DNA of 64,000 bases, taken from contig NC_003279.8 in the NCBI RefSeq assembly GCF_000002985.6, positions 13,330,001 to 13,394,000 on the forward strand, in the 5' to 3' direction. Shown here piece after piece: positions 44,873 through 56,951 of this stretch; position 1 is the stretch's first letter, and each line of letters starts with the position of its first letter. The notes below the pieces were generated by a model, which was not told where the DNA came from, ran no database searches, and saw nothing but the letters and a program-made list of their open reading frames with translations. This DNA comes from Caenorhabditis elegans (taxonomy: Eukaryota; Nematoda; Chromadorea; Rhabditida; Rhabditidae). Position numbers and translations under genes: made by a program.

Positions 44873-46875
44873 TTTGTGATACATCAAGCCTGGCACACGC
44901 GAACAAGAACCATATAATGCCCATTTCAGACTCGAAGGTGGTATAATTCAGGGGTGGGCGGGAATTGCCGTTCGGCAAATCAGAAAATTGCCGGTTTGCC
45001 GATTTGCCGGAAATTTTTGATTCCGTCAATTTGCCGATTTTCCAATTTTCCGGAAAAATCGTCTGCCGCCCAGATTTTGTGTGAGCAGGAAGTTCAGAAT
45101 ATTCTAGACACCTGACAGGATCGAAGATTACTAAATTACAGTAAAATGGAACGTATGGAGATAAAACTGTACTTCACCATTTCCAAAATCTTTTAGAAAT
45201 TTTCCATTCGTTTACAGCATTTAGATGTCTATATCTGATGGGGGCGGCGTTTTTATTCATTTCGAAATACGCTTTCTTCATTCTATTTCATTACACTCTC
45301 CACCCCCAAAACATCATCGAAACTTCCGTTGTTCAATGGAAATTTACTAAAGAATGACACGCCCAAATTATTATCCAAAGGCTGCTGGAAAGACTTGTGA
45401 GGGTTAAGCTATAAGATGCAAAGTTTCACAGTTTGGAAATTTGTTTATACTAAAAGCAGTTCAAAATAGGTATGAAAAATTTTTCGGGTTACATAAAAAT
45501 TATGCAGTTTTCTTAGCAAATTTTCTCAAACAAAAAATTAAATTGAAATGACTAACGCTGTCTGAAGTTTTACTAAATTAATTATTTAAGATGTATGTAT
45601 TGGAAAAATCTCATACAGATTTATCTCGAAAAAGACCGGAAGGACAAATTATCTGAAAACTCATAAGTATGTTTGAAAACTCAATAAATATGTATGTAAC
45701 CAAATGGATTTGTAAATTTGGAGCACGTTCGTTGTTCAATAGCTCCGAGCATTTGTCAAACACAAAGCAGGTAGGTCTCTCTAGAAAATGTATTGCTTCG
45801 AAAAAGTAGAAAGTTTTAGAGTTGAAGTTATGCAAATGGTTTGAGTTGCTTGTAATGAGAAGATCCCTAACACATTTCACTTTGCAAAAATGGCTTTGCA
45901 AACATGCGTTTCAGAAATTTCAGCACAGCGTCACTATAATTAGTTGTTTTAAATGATATTGACTTCTCAAATACGCTAATGAACTTTTAGGCATTAAAAA
46001 TATGGGCACACTGACAAACTGTGTAAGAGGCGTGGTACTGTGTGCAGACGGAAAAAAACGGAAAAAGAAAAATTAGAGTTAGAAGAAATGAGAGAGGGAG
46101 AACAAGAGTTTGGGAGAGAAGAAGAGATGGTCGACGCCATGTTATGTGCCTGTTCGTTTTTATGAGTCGAGCTGCCGTGACACCCCACGGCATGTATATT
46201 GAAAAAATAAAACATTCGGGAAACAAAATATCTGCCGTGTGTGTGTGTGTGATTTGTTGCCGATTAATATTTAGAAACATCTTTTATATCAATCCTATCT
46301 CGCATTTATCAATTTTTGAGCTCCACATTCGGTACATGGTCGGTTACAGAACCGTTACAAAGCAATTACAGGAGAAGTTTCATTTTACTTTATTAGTATT
46401 ACAGCTTCTAATAATATTCAACTGACTTATCTCAAGTTTTGTTTCTCAAAATTATAGCCAGAGGAAACACTATATTCAAAATTTCTTCTATGTAAATTTT
46501 TCGAGAAACTGAATTAAAAGTATATATGTGTTAATATCTTTACAATGTTACTTTAACCTTACCGATTTCTTTCTCCTTTTCTACACATTTCACTTGGTTT
46601 TCTCTCCTCCCAAAATGCATGATTCATAAATAGGAGAAAACTAAACGAGAGAAATAGAAAAGGCATACACTCCCCCAACGGTACGGCAGTGCGCCCATCA
46701 TTGAGACTCCTCCCACTTGCCTGCAGATTGGACGACGAGCAAGCATTTCCTCATTTCCTCAGTTTTCATGTGATAAATAATTTTTTGCATTTCTGAAACA
46801 TTTTGTATTAGCACAAAACCTGACTTATCGCAATTGATTTTCAGATTGTTGTAGTTCCCAGGAAACTATAACGTC

Positions 46876-47245
46876 ATGCTCATCTTCCACCCCATCATCA
46901 TCTTGTACTCCATCACCATGCTGTTCTGTCAGCTCATTATTGGTAAGAAGTGAAGTCAAGAGGCGCGTAGGCCGCCTTACCTATATTATATACATATGAT
47001 CTAGTAGAACTGAGCAGGGCAAAAGTCATATAGTCCATCTTTCAGCTTGAAAAGCTACAGAGATTTGCTTGCTAAGTCGTCGAGATTTAACTGTTTATCA
47101 CACTGGATCACTGCTTTTCTCACTAAACCTAACAATTCTAGACGTTCTCGTGGTGCACCACTTTGTCGGACGCCGAATCCCTCCAGCTGGGCAGGTAGTG
47201 GCTATCATTGAGGAGACAGACAGCGAGGAGAATACAGAGGAGTAG
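46876..47245 (+). CDS. Small membrane-anchored acidic protein (short form)
   Basis: The exons are 46876-46942 and 47142-47245, encoding 56 residues. A TTTTCAG acceptor at 46844 suggests trans-splicing or a 5' untranslated exon, and an in-frame TAG before the ATG fixes the start. Residues 2-22 (LIFHPIIILYSITMLFCQLI) form one hydrophobic helix long enough to span a membrane. The rest is short, with VGRRIPPAGQ, and ends in an acidic tail (EETDSEENTEE). AATAAA follows at 47331. The first exon ends in phase 1 at GTAAGA, also compatible with the exon at 53455, so this may be one of two isoforms. Function unknown. Confidence 0.6.
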
Positions 47246-49412
47246 GACGCTTGCTTTATTAATTTTTTAATTTATTGGTTTTTTATTTATATATTTGAAA
47301 TTGATTAAATACATATGTTAAGTTGTACAAAATAAAGCTTACAACTTAATTTTTTAGTTCTGACTATTCATATAAATTCGGGGAGGCAAAACAAATTTGG
47401 GCCAAGAAAAAAGGCGTGAGCCAAAGAGATAAGGAGAAATTGAGAGAGATTCGGGTGGGACGGGCGGTCAAAAATGAAAAGGTTAATGGAATGTTGACTA
47501 TAAGATTTGGGTGTTTTAATGATTTCAGAAAGAAAGGAATGGGATTGAAGGAAGGTAATTCATGAAATGAGCTTTTAATTTTTGTGATGCTCACAGCTGG
47601 CACCGTACCTTCTAGCTTTGGAAATTCATAGAGAGAAGCATCCAAAAGAAAAGCGAAATGCACATATTTTGTCAGTCAATAATTGTTTGTTAAATTCAAA
47701 AACAACTGATATCCTCTAGTCAACAAGCAAAACCGTGCTCAGACCAACCAAGATCTACGACGATACACCTTCAACATTGTTCAACTTTGACAGCTTACAT
47801 ATATCTCAATTATCGTTTGTTCTATTCAAAAATGGTCAACTAATAAAATATTTTTTAGTTCTTTTTCAATCATTTTACAATTTATAAAACATTAATATCT
47901 TTAAAATGAACCGAGATATAACGTTTTAAATTAAAGTAGTCGGGTGCAATACTGATAGAGGAAATACGATAAATTGATATTTCGTGACCTCTTTGACCAA
48001 ATTAACTTCTTTCTCTTTCATCAGTGAAAGCTCAAAACTCTGATATCAGTCGCAAAAAAAAACAGTACCATCATTCTCTCCCTGCACAGTCGCCTAAAGT
48101 GACATCGACTTGTGCATGCGTGCGGGCCACTGTGACATACCCCCCAAGAGGAGGAATGGAGGAATTGACAAATAGAAAGCGAATTGATGGAGAAAACGGA
48201 AATATATGAAAGTTAAATCTATAGATAAAAATTAACTAGAAGGAAATTAAGCAAAAGTAGATCGTGATCTTCAGAACACCAATAAAAACGTATAATAAGC
48301 ATAAAATTAAGTATTGCTTCCACAGGTGAAGTTGATATAAATACAATAAAATTATAACCAACATCTTTTTCCACAACTTTCCGGCTCGTCTTGATTCTCA
48401 CTAAAATCGTTTTCAAAGTCATACTTTCTTAATTTCTTCAAATAAGTCCATTTTATATCAGTTAAGTCGAAGAGTATCACGTCTTTTGGCTAACACGTCA
48501 TTATTTGCTTTTTTTTCACTCAGACTAATCGGCAACTTGTTTTGTTTTTAACATGTTTAATTTTTTTATAATTACTTGTTTTGTTTTTTAATCGTCCTAC
48601 CATCCCTTTGTACCATACCAACAAAAACCGAATTCTAACTTTCAGCCATATTTAAAATTTTCCACTTTCCTAATCACTCTATATTTCTAAAGTATCATTT
48701 CTAAAAGTTGGCGAGCCACAAAACTTGAACTTTTTAGAGTTTTCAGTTAGGATATTTATCCATGTTGGGATGTATATAGAAAAAAACCTCTGCGGTACTA
48801 ACCCTTCAAAAAGTTCATGCTTCAAAATAGAATTTTAATTTTACTAATCCAGAAGATATTTGGAACCCTATCCAATAGTTTTTGAATGAAGTTAGTTAGG
48901 TTTATAAATCTTCTATAAATCTTCACAAATCAAGAATATATATTTCGAAATCAATCGCTTTCACACATCTCGTACCTTCCCTACAGGAGTTGCTTTTTCT
49001 TTTTGCTTTTGCTTAAGCTGATGTAGGTGTCCCCCCTTCTCCTATTTCGACATATTCACTCTATCGAACCCGCGAAAAAACGAAAAAAAAAACGCGCAAA
49101 CCTCTTCCTTTCACTCTTGGTGTCGTCCGTTCCTCCCACCCATACTGGACTGGCACTTTCTATCGATCGGAGAAAAAAATGTTGACAAATATTAGTAAAA
49201 CAACATTTATTTTCCTTGTACTAAGATATTATAATTATTATGAACATATAAAGCATACTGGGGAAAATATTTGTGAAAGCAACTGCGAGAAATTGAGTTG
49301 CTAATGATGACGTGGTTCAAAAAAGTGACGACGAGCTTCAACTCTCTGTTGATGGAAGGGTTCACGTTCGATCATTTGAAAAATCAAGCTTTGGTATTCA
49401 TATAAAATCAAT

Positions 49413-49625
49413 TCAGATCAGCGTAACATGCTTCGGGACTTGCCCTAACGAAAAAATGCAACATACACTCTGAAGATGAAGCTGTCTCTTCCGCGAGTTT
49501 GGTATGGGGGCTCCCAGAATCACCACGTTTTGTTGAGTGACCACGGATAGATTTATCGCGACGTTCTGAGAGGTTTTCTCACATGAGAAAAGACATTTTA
49601 AGAGTTCCAAAATGGCACCGAACAT
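49413..49625 (-). CDS. Weak candidate small ORF preceded by TTTTCAG
   Basis: On the minus strand, TTTTCAG is followed directly by an ATG and a 70-codon frame beginning MFGAILELLKCLFSCEKTSQ, with base composition closer to coding than its flanks. A GTATGT donor within the frame could remove the last 17 codons. No homology recognised. It could be chance. Confidence 0.2.
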   Translation of the reverse strand: MFGAILELLKCLFSCEKTSQNVAINLSVVTQQNVVILGAPIPNSRKRQLHLQSVCCIFSLGQVPKHVTLI

Positions 49626-50383
49626 CTGAAAAGATCATCTATCAGAGTTAGAAGGAACATGGTTAGATACAGGAAGTGAGGTGCAAGATTTATAATGCGA
49701 CAATTTAAAATATTATGCAACATAATCAATCAAATCTATTTAGAGAACATTTTAATAAACGAAGATAGAAAGATTTAGAAATATAAACAACGCAACTAAA
49801 TCTGTGACAACACACTATCAGAGGCCTACACACGAGCCCGACACACGCCCCTCGGAGAGGCGCCAAACGGTATGGAGGGAAAAAAAATTATAGCGAAAGA
49901 CGAAGTGAGAGGGCGCATGACCGTGAGAGATAAAGCCAACAAAAACGGACGCCATCGACGACGGTCTCAGATTGGTGTGTAGCCACTCTATCAGACAATG
50001 CACATATACATGACGAGGAGTTCTTTAGAGTTCGATGGTAATATATATTTTTTCACCAAGAAAACATTTTTCACCATTTAATCTATTCACCGCAACATAA
50101 ATGTTTCTTCGAAACTCAACTTTTTTTCGATTGATCCTCATCTCTTCCATACTTTAGATGCAACAGGTGCCTTCATTGTTGAAGGCAAGCTAAATGTTTT
50201 GAAAACCTACCACATACGGTTGTTTCCAATAAGAATGTGATGGTGCCGATGAGGGCACGCGAAGGCATGTTGTAAAAATACTATCAGTTATGTAGCGTAG
50301 TATTCAGTGTTTCAATTATTGTAAGTGTGTGTGTGTGATAATTTATTTTAGCAGGATAACGATACACAGTTCTGTAAAGGTAC

Positions 50384-50487
50384 GAGGTGTCAGAGTGTCC
50401 CATGTCGGTTTGATCTACGTAGATATACAAAAAAAAAGTACTCAACTGATAGATTAAACCGTGATGGGACAGCCTGACACCACGTGC
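50384..50487. repeat. Shortened GTGGTGTCAG palindromic element
   Basis: Left GAGGTGTCAGAGTGTCCCAT with TTTGATCTACGTAGATATAC; right GATGGGACAGCCTGACACCA then CGTG. It is the shortest member of this family in the window. Confidence 0.7.
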
Positions 50488-51583
50488 AAAATTATAAGAA
50501 ACTGCTTCTGATACTCCTATATTTGTTAGATTGGGTTTACGTTTCAAGATATTTTTCTTTTCACGATAATTAAATCGTATTCAAATAAATAAATGAATAA
50601 ATATACCGCATTTCCCTATTAGCACTGCATGTAGTATAATTTTGCAAATAACTATTATGAGCGCAGTACAAAACTATTAAGGAATCATTTTTAACTGAAA
50701 AAAACAAAACTAATAAGATTGCTGAAATTATGTTGGTAACTTTCGAGAACGTTTTCTGTAATACATATGTATATCAAATGTACATATTAGATTTTCTTAT
50801 TCATAATTGTTGTTGATATTATGAAATCATTCATTTTTAACTAACTAAACTGTAGTTCCCTCATTTCGTTGAAATCTGAACTCTCTGTTCCTTCCAATGA
50901 ATCATTGACTTTGTAGTTTGGTAATTGGAATTTTGTTCAATCGGCATTTTGTATTCTCTCAATTTTCCAGCATAATATTCTGTTTAAATCCAAAAATCAT
51001 TCACGATACCAATGTCACCGTATATTTCGCGCTTCCTTTCATCATTCTCTTTTCCAATTTCTCTCCGTCTCACTATTCTAGACATCTTTCCGTTTGCCAG
51101 TTGCTGCGAGTGGGAGGAGTTTTTTCTATTTTAGATTTGCTTTCTTCACTCAACATTTAAGTCTTTATAGATATTAAAGTTTTAGTCATTTTTCAGACTT
51201 TGGTACAATAATTGCATTTTCCAATTCATTTTATAGTTTCTAGTCGTATTCTTCAAAATCTTCACAACATTCTTTTCTCTGTTACATGTCATTTTCTCCT
51301 CCCAAACTTTTATTCCAGTTTCTTTATAAATAAGTATGTACGCTCCTTGCCGTCCATACGCCTTTGACATTACCTTAAACATTTGTTTTCCAGCTGAACT
51401 TGGCGACGATGCTCTGTAATCTGTTGTCTGTGATCTGGAATTTTTGTTGTGGAGCAGGAAATACTGGTCAGTTTGGCGGGGGAAATAATGTTTCAATTTT
51501 TCGTTATATTCACTGATAAAATAAAAACAGAACTGATAAAACTGTTATTTTTGAAAAAAAAAGAGTCTCTTCTGTGTAGCGCC

Positions 51584-51586
<3 letters not shown>

Positions 51587-51638
<52 letters not shown>
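51587..51638. repeat. (GA)n microsatellite
   Basis: About 26 uninterrupted GA units, ending at GTGCGAGTGG. Confidence 0.97.
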
Positions 51639-51641
<3 letters not shown>

Positions 51642-52051
51642 CGAGTGGAAGAAAGCAGCGGAGCACAGTGACGTGATGAACAGTGACACGATACGCGATA
51701 CGAGAGCGCTTATTAGTCATAGATTATTGGATGCCAGGAATAAGGGAAATCTTCTATATCTCTGAATAAACTATCCAAAAATAACAGGGATGTTTGACAA
51801 AAAGTATATAAAGTAGTATTAGACTATTCTTCATGTGCTTCTTTGACAGTTATTATAAGTAAAGTTAGTGGTAATTTTGAGTGCACGGCTATGAGAAAGT
51901 TACCAACAGAAACTGATATCAAATATGTATAAACAAAACATTTTGCGAAATTCTGAAAACTGAAAAGTAAACAGCAATATATGTAGTTGAATTGTTCAAA
52001 TGTTAATGAAATAGTGGGAGAAGGTGCAAGATAATTGAAAACTGGTCAAAT

Positions 52052-52273
52052 AGCATGATCAAATACACCAGAAAATACCAAACAAAGTATGCTAGCTTAT
52101 ACGGAAGGTCATTTTAAAAAATTGCAAAATTTAATTAAAAGCTGTTTTTTTGTTCAAAAATTCAAAAGTATGGCAAAATCATATGAATTGGTTTTTTTTT
52201 GTCTTTCATAAAACTGTTCAGCATGATCAAATATACCAGAAAATACCAAACAAAATATGCTAGCTTGTACGGA
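52052..52273. repeat. Two-copy direct repeat of about 54 bases
   Basis: AGCATGATCAAATAYACCAG, then AAAATACCAAACAAARTATG and CTAGCTTRTACGGA, occur at 52052-52104 and again at 52220-52273 with about four differences. Confidence 0.85.
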
Positions 52274-52368
52274 TGTTGCAAAATTAAACACTTCGAGTTT
52301 TACAAACCAGAGGCTTTGACACCAGCAAGGCTATTTTTTTTTGATTATTTTCGTCGTGATGAGACCTA

Positions 52369-52569
52369 CTAATAGTTGTTGTGCAACTTTATTTCAATTA
52401 TTTCATCATTTCTCAAAAAAAACGACTTATTTACAAAAGAATGCCATATTGTCTGCTCCCTTATTTGTTGCATAATTTCGAACAGTTTCAAACGAGCCGT
52501 CACAAACGCCTTATCTTTTTTTGTTCTAAGGAAAGCAAACATTCCAGAAGCTCGTCCATCGATGCTCAT
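52369..52569 (-). CDS. Weak candidate small protein (66 residues)
   Basis: A single open frame on the minus strand from ATG 52569 to a TAG, with mixed, coding-like codon use (MSIDGRASGMFAFLRTKKDK, then helical KLFEIMQQIREQTIW). A GTAAATA donor could end the exon after TIWHSF. A stop codon 15 bases upstream bounds the start. No family recognised. It lies between the shared first exon at 46876 and the exon at 53455. Confidence 0.25.
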   Translation of the reverse strand: MSIDGRASGMFAFLRTKKDKAFVTARLKLFEIMQQIREQTIWHSFVNKSFFLRNDEIIEIKLHNNY

Positions 52570-53454
52570 TCTCTTTATTTCTTATAAACTCCAAAAATCG
52601 ACATGTTCTGTAAATTAATCTCCTTTTGATGTTCAAAAGAAGGACATTTTTAGACAAATCGAACACCTTGTAATTTGGTTGAACTTGCTCTAATACCGCT
52701 AATTTTTTTGGAGTGATTAACTGTAATCATCATTTATCAAATATATGTTATCACGTAACAGATTTCTGAGGATTCTTTGAGATCCTTCCCCTGTTAGGGA
52801 AACCACCATTTTTCACAACTACCTACATTTTCTCAAAAACTAGACTTAGAAAAATTTTAAAAATATGTTAGTAGTGTAACCACCCATCTAATTATCAGAA
52901 TGGTAAATTTTTAAAAAAACTTGTGGGCCCAATGGTCAGTTAGAGGACTTTTCCTGGTGCAAGATATACATACTTTGTCATTGTTTTTCTCTATGTCAAA
53001 ATGTGTTGTTCTAGTTTTTTCTTTATGTCTTTCTCGAAAATGCTGTCAACTTTGATAATCTAGAAAAAAATTGAAGAAAAACTGAAACAAAGCTGAAAGT
53101 TGGCTGATTTAAAACAGCTGAAATCCATAAAAAACTCAAAAAAATGCCACGTGTCACGCAATGGTTAAGAATGAATTAATTCTTGGAACATGTTTTTTTG
53201 ATTTTTTGTTGAAAAATCCACACCGTGACTATTAGGCTGAGAAATAGTTGCGAAAGTTGCTTACTTTATTCAATTTCATTCGACAGACTCGCTGGCGCTG
53301 GTCATTTAATGTGATAGTGGAGTTAGACATCAGGAAATATATATTGAGTTCTAGTTCAAAAATGCTGATAATGTTTCAAAAAGTAACAGCCTAGGAATTC
53401 AAGTAGAAGTATTCAGTCTCCAACTGTTTGAGATTAACATTTAAAACATTTCAG

Positions 53455-54091
53455 AAGCCACTACCTACGACAACAAAGACACTTCGTCAACCCGGCCGCT
53501 AATCTCCGACCACGTCGCTCCAGCCCCCGATAGCGCTTCAGGAGACGTCACGTCAAGAGATACGGAGCATCCTCCTCGCCAGAAGAAATATCTTTCCAGC
53601 ACCTCAGATCTTGTGAAGCTGCCTCCAAGCAAGGCACAAATTCTTGAAGCTTGGGAAAATGGAGCCGAACCTTGGCAATCTACCTACTCGGAACGATTAG
53701 AGGACGAGAAGGACTTCTATTCTGTTTGCGTGTACGATACAAACCCACCCGACGATGAATGGCGCTGGAATGGAAGACTGGACTTCTCGCTTCACGCGGA
53801 TCCCGATTTCATTCCACCATGGTGCACCGTGTGGACAAAGGAGCAGGAGGACGATCTTTTGAAGAAAGAGGTAAGAGTTATTTATTCTCCCGTAGATTCT
53901 TTGCAATTTTTTTTTTTGAAAAAAATATCATCTGAAAATCTAGAAAAACCAAATTACTTTTGGCAAGACTAATGGAGCTTTCTTTTTTAAAAAATATTTT
54001 TTTATAATCTGACGTTTTTCAGAGCGATGCCGAATGGGAAGTCCGCGAGCAGAAACGACTGCGCCAAGAGAGACGTGACAGGCTTCTATAA
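53455..54091 (+). CDS. 3' exons of an acidic, tryptophan-rich protein of unknown function
   Basis: The exons are 53455-53870 and 54023-54091, strongly coding by codon use. The first begins in the middle of a codon (AA|GCC), so an upstream exon is required. The encoded 161 residues start with a Ser/Thr/Pro-rich, likely disordered part, then LPPSKAQILEAWENGAEPWQ, a Trp/Asp-rich core (DDEWRWNGRLDFSLHADPDF, IPPWCTVWTKEQEDDLLKK), and end in a charged helix (EVREQKRLRQERRDRLL). The exon at 46876-46942 fits in phase and would add a membrane anchor, giving 183 residues. AATAAA at 54353 marks the 3' end. I do not recognise the family. Confidence 0.78.
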
Positions 54092-54833
54092 AGCATTAAA
54101 CATATTATATTCCAGAGATTTTATTCACGTTTTGAATCAATCAACGTTATTCATTTTTCTACACTTGTTCTCGTCATTTTCCGGTTTCCATGTGGTCCCC
54201 CGTCTCTCCCATCCAGCTTTATTTATTTCGGTTTTAATTTAAAATTTCATAATTTCAACATAATTTCAAAATTCGATATCACATTTTCTTGTTGATCTAA
54301 TTTGAACTGTTCACTAATACATTTTGTTTTAAATATAATACCGTGCGTGCGGAATAAATAATAGAAAACTTATTTGATTTTTTTAAAACTTGAGTTGTTA
54401 ATGTGACTTTTGTTCATCGTAATTCGTTCCAAATTGCAAAGTGAAAAAAAATAAATGTATTGATATATCTTAAATAAACCAAGATATATGGCTCAGGGTA
54501 AATAGACATGGTGCATCGAATTAGTCTAATTTTATCTGAATTTTGTATAGTGTTGTTTTTTTTGAAAATTAAAACATTTATTCATTTGTTTTGTTGTTGA
54601 TAAGTCCCTGAAATTAATTTTTTCTGTGTCTTAAACCGTCTTTTTTCTTCTTCAACAAAACTTATTAAAAATAAACGCTAAACCACTGTCTCCCGTGCGG
54701 AGGTATTGCGAAACCGCGCGCCGCACATTGCAAAAGTGGGCGGGGCGTCGTTTCGTCAGTTATTTCTTGCGTTTTCGCTCGGATATTTGTATTTTTCATC
54801 GATTTTTCTTGGAATTTTGGAGCACAAATCGCC
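54092..54833 (+). promoter_or_regulatory. 3' flank and promoter region of the rtf2-like gene
   Basis: It contains the poly(A) signal of the preceding gene (54353). Just before the start codon there is a GC-rich block (54690-54780) with CGCGCGCCGCACATTG and GGGCGGGGCG, a possible Sp-factor-type site. Confidence 0.45.
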
Positions 54834-56951
54834 ATGGGAGCCGATGGAGGAACTATTCCAAAGCGGTAAGTGTCTGTTGTCAGGAAAAATGGGCAAAAAC
54901 CCGAAAAATAAGGTTTTCAATAAAAATATGTGAATTTGTTTAAAAATATGCCTGAAAATGAGTAAAACCGTCTGAGCAAACTCATGCAATGGAGAAATAA
55001 TTATGTATAATTTAGTTCAAAATATTTACACGTTTGAGTGGGAAAAAATCGGCTAGTTATCAGATTTTTTCCAACAAAAAAGTATATCTTTAAAAAAAAT
55101 CGATAATTTCAGTTGCGAACTGGTCAAGGAGAGAAAGAAGAAGGAAAAGCTCGACAAACACGTGAAAAACGCCACAAAATGGAGAAACTGTCAACTAACA
55201 CAGCTTCCACTGAAAAGACCAGTGATTGCTTGTCGATTTGGAAAGCTTTACAACAAGGAAGATGTGATCAACTCGATTTTGAGCAAAACTATCTCGAAAT
55301 CAGCTTCAGCTTCTCATATCAAAGGCCCAAAGGATTTTGTAGAGCTTAAGCTCACTTTGAATAAAGATTTCAAGCGTGGAGATGTGAAAGGAGACGATTA
55401 TAATGATGTGAATCAAACTGAATTCATTTGCCCAATCACAAATGTTCCAATGAACGGAATTCAAAGTTTCTTAGTTAATTGGCAGTGTGGATGTGTGTAT
55501 TCAGAGAAAGCTCAACAAGAAGTTAAATCCTCAAATTGTCATGTTTGTGGAGGACCTTATGATGCCACAAAAATGGTGATTTTGAATCCGGAGCCGGAGC
55601 AATTAGAGCTCTACAAGCTGAAATGGGAGGCTGAGAAAGCTGAAAAAGCGGCGGCGAAGAAGGATAAAGCAAAGAAAACAGCTGAGAAGATGGAGGCTGC
55701 CGCTAGTTTGGCTGCTGGATCAGGAGGAGAAGCTTCAAGTGTTGCTCCAGGGCCAAGTGGCTCCGGAGTTGGAAAGCATGGTAAGTTTTGGAGAATATAT
55801 CGAATTTCATGTAAAAAAAATCGTAAAAATGTCGGAGAAAAGCGAAAATCTGCAATTTTGCCGGTCGTAAATCTATTTTTGCAAATTTCGGTAGTTTATT
55901 CTCAGTCAAAACCGTTCATAATATACCCAGATTCAAACCCATTTAAAAAACCGTACAAGTCTATATTATGAAAAGTTCTAATTTTGGGCAGATGTAAACC
56001 AAGATTGTCTAGATCCAAACTTAATTTGCATAGATTGCAAGTTTGAGTAGATGTAAACCAAATTTGTGCAGATAAATTCACAATATAGGCTTGTACGGTT
56101 TCAATTTGGTTTAAATCTGAGTATATTCTGAACGGGTTTACTGAGTTACGTGATTTTTGTTGATCTATGATTGTTTTTAGGTGCAAAACTCCTAAAAATA
56201 TACATAACTCAGTAAAACCACGGAATAAACGGAAGCTGAAATAGAATTCAAATGAATTTTCGACTGCTTCGATACGGAAACATGACTTTGAGATTTTATC
56301 CGAATTGAGTACGTATTCCAAATATTTTACAGGATTTTATCACTAAAAGACTCAAAAAATGGTCCCAAAAGGCTAAAATTCGAAAAAAAAACTTAAATTT
56401 CGCTAAATCCCCCTAATTTTGACACTTTTTCCATTACATCTGTCGGAAATTGATTTTTAGTTCATTTTTCACATTCTGGTCGTTTAATACGTGTTTTTGG
56501 TGGAAAATGTCTAAGTTTTTGGTGGAAAATGACACAAAAATTAAACATAAGCGTGAAGAAAAACTACTAAAATGCCTAAAATAGTGAAAAAAAAAACCAT
56601 GTAAAAATGAGTTTCGAGCTTCTGAAAATTGGCGAAATTGGAGATTTTTCGCAATTTTCCGAGATGTAGATACGAAAACCGCCATAAAATTGTTAGAGAA
56701 ATTCCGAAAAAAGTACCAAATTATACATTTAAACCCCTATTTTTTCAGTGGATCTCAAGAAAAAGCTGGAAATCGCAAAGCTCACCGGTGGCTCGACATC
56801 AGAAAAGAAAGCTGAAAAACGAAAAGCAAATACGGATATTCAATCGGATCCTACCACTTCAGACACTTATAAGAAGCTGTTTACAACATGTGAAGCTGCA
56901 AAAAATAAGACTGAAGGACATTGGGTCACTTATAATCCACTTTATTATTGA
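54834..56951 (+). CDS. Rtf2-family replication termination factor
   Basis: The exons are 54834-54865, 55113-55780 and 56749-56951, giving 300 residues, close to the human RTF2 length. The family N-terminus MGADGGTIPKRCELVK is present. The degenerate RING/U-box-like domain lies at about 110-165 (FICPITNVPMNG, CGCVYSEKA, NCHVCGGPY), with fewer zinc ligands than a true RING, as is normal for the family. A lysine/alanine-rich helix (about 180-215) and a Ser/Gly linker follow. A conserved-looking end (TYKKLFTTCE, HWVTYNPLYY) closes it. In the family, Rtf2 acts at stalled replication forks and has been linked to splicing. Intron 2 holds a 250-base palindrome. No symbol is given because I do not recall the worm name. 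Confidence 0.92.
55900..56149. repeat. Palindrome in intron 2 of the rtf2-like gene
   Basis: CCGTTCATAATATACCCAGA, TTCAAACC and AACCGTACAAG-CTATATTATG on the left are mirrored by CAATATAGGCTTGTACGGTT, GGTTTAAATCTGAGTATATT and CTGAACGGG on the right. A TAGATGTAAACCAA-ATT motif repeats in the middle. Confidence 0.75.

Larger units (their letters stand above)
47246..53454. other. Gene-poor region, probably a long intron or intergenic spacer
   Basis: It holds a degenerate palindromic element (50384-50487), a GA microsatellite (51587-51638), a duplicated 54-base block (52052 and 52220), promoter-like GC-richer blocks near 48060-48180 and 49820-50000, and two weak leftward coding-like frames (49413-49625, 52369-52569). 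No confident gene. Confidence 0.5.

Noticed and set aside
46042-46425. 127-codon plus-strand ORF rich in Arg
   Set aside because: Starts in purine-rich promoter-like sequence. It lacks a convincing domain, splice context or conserved-looking core.
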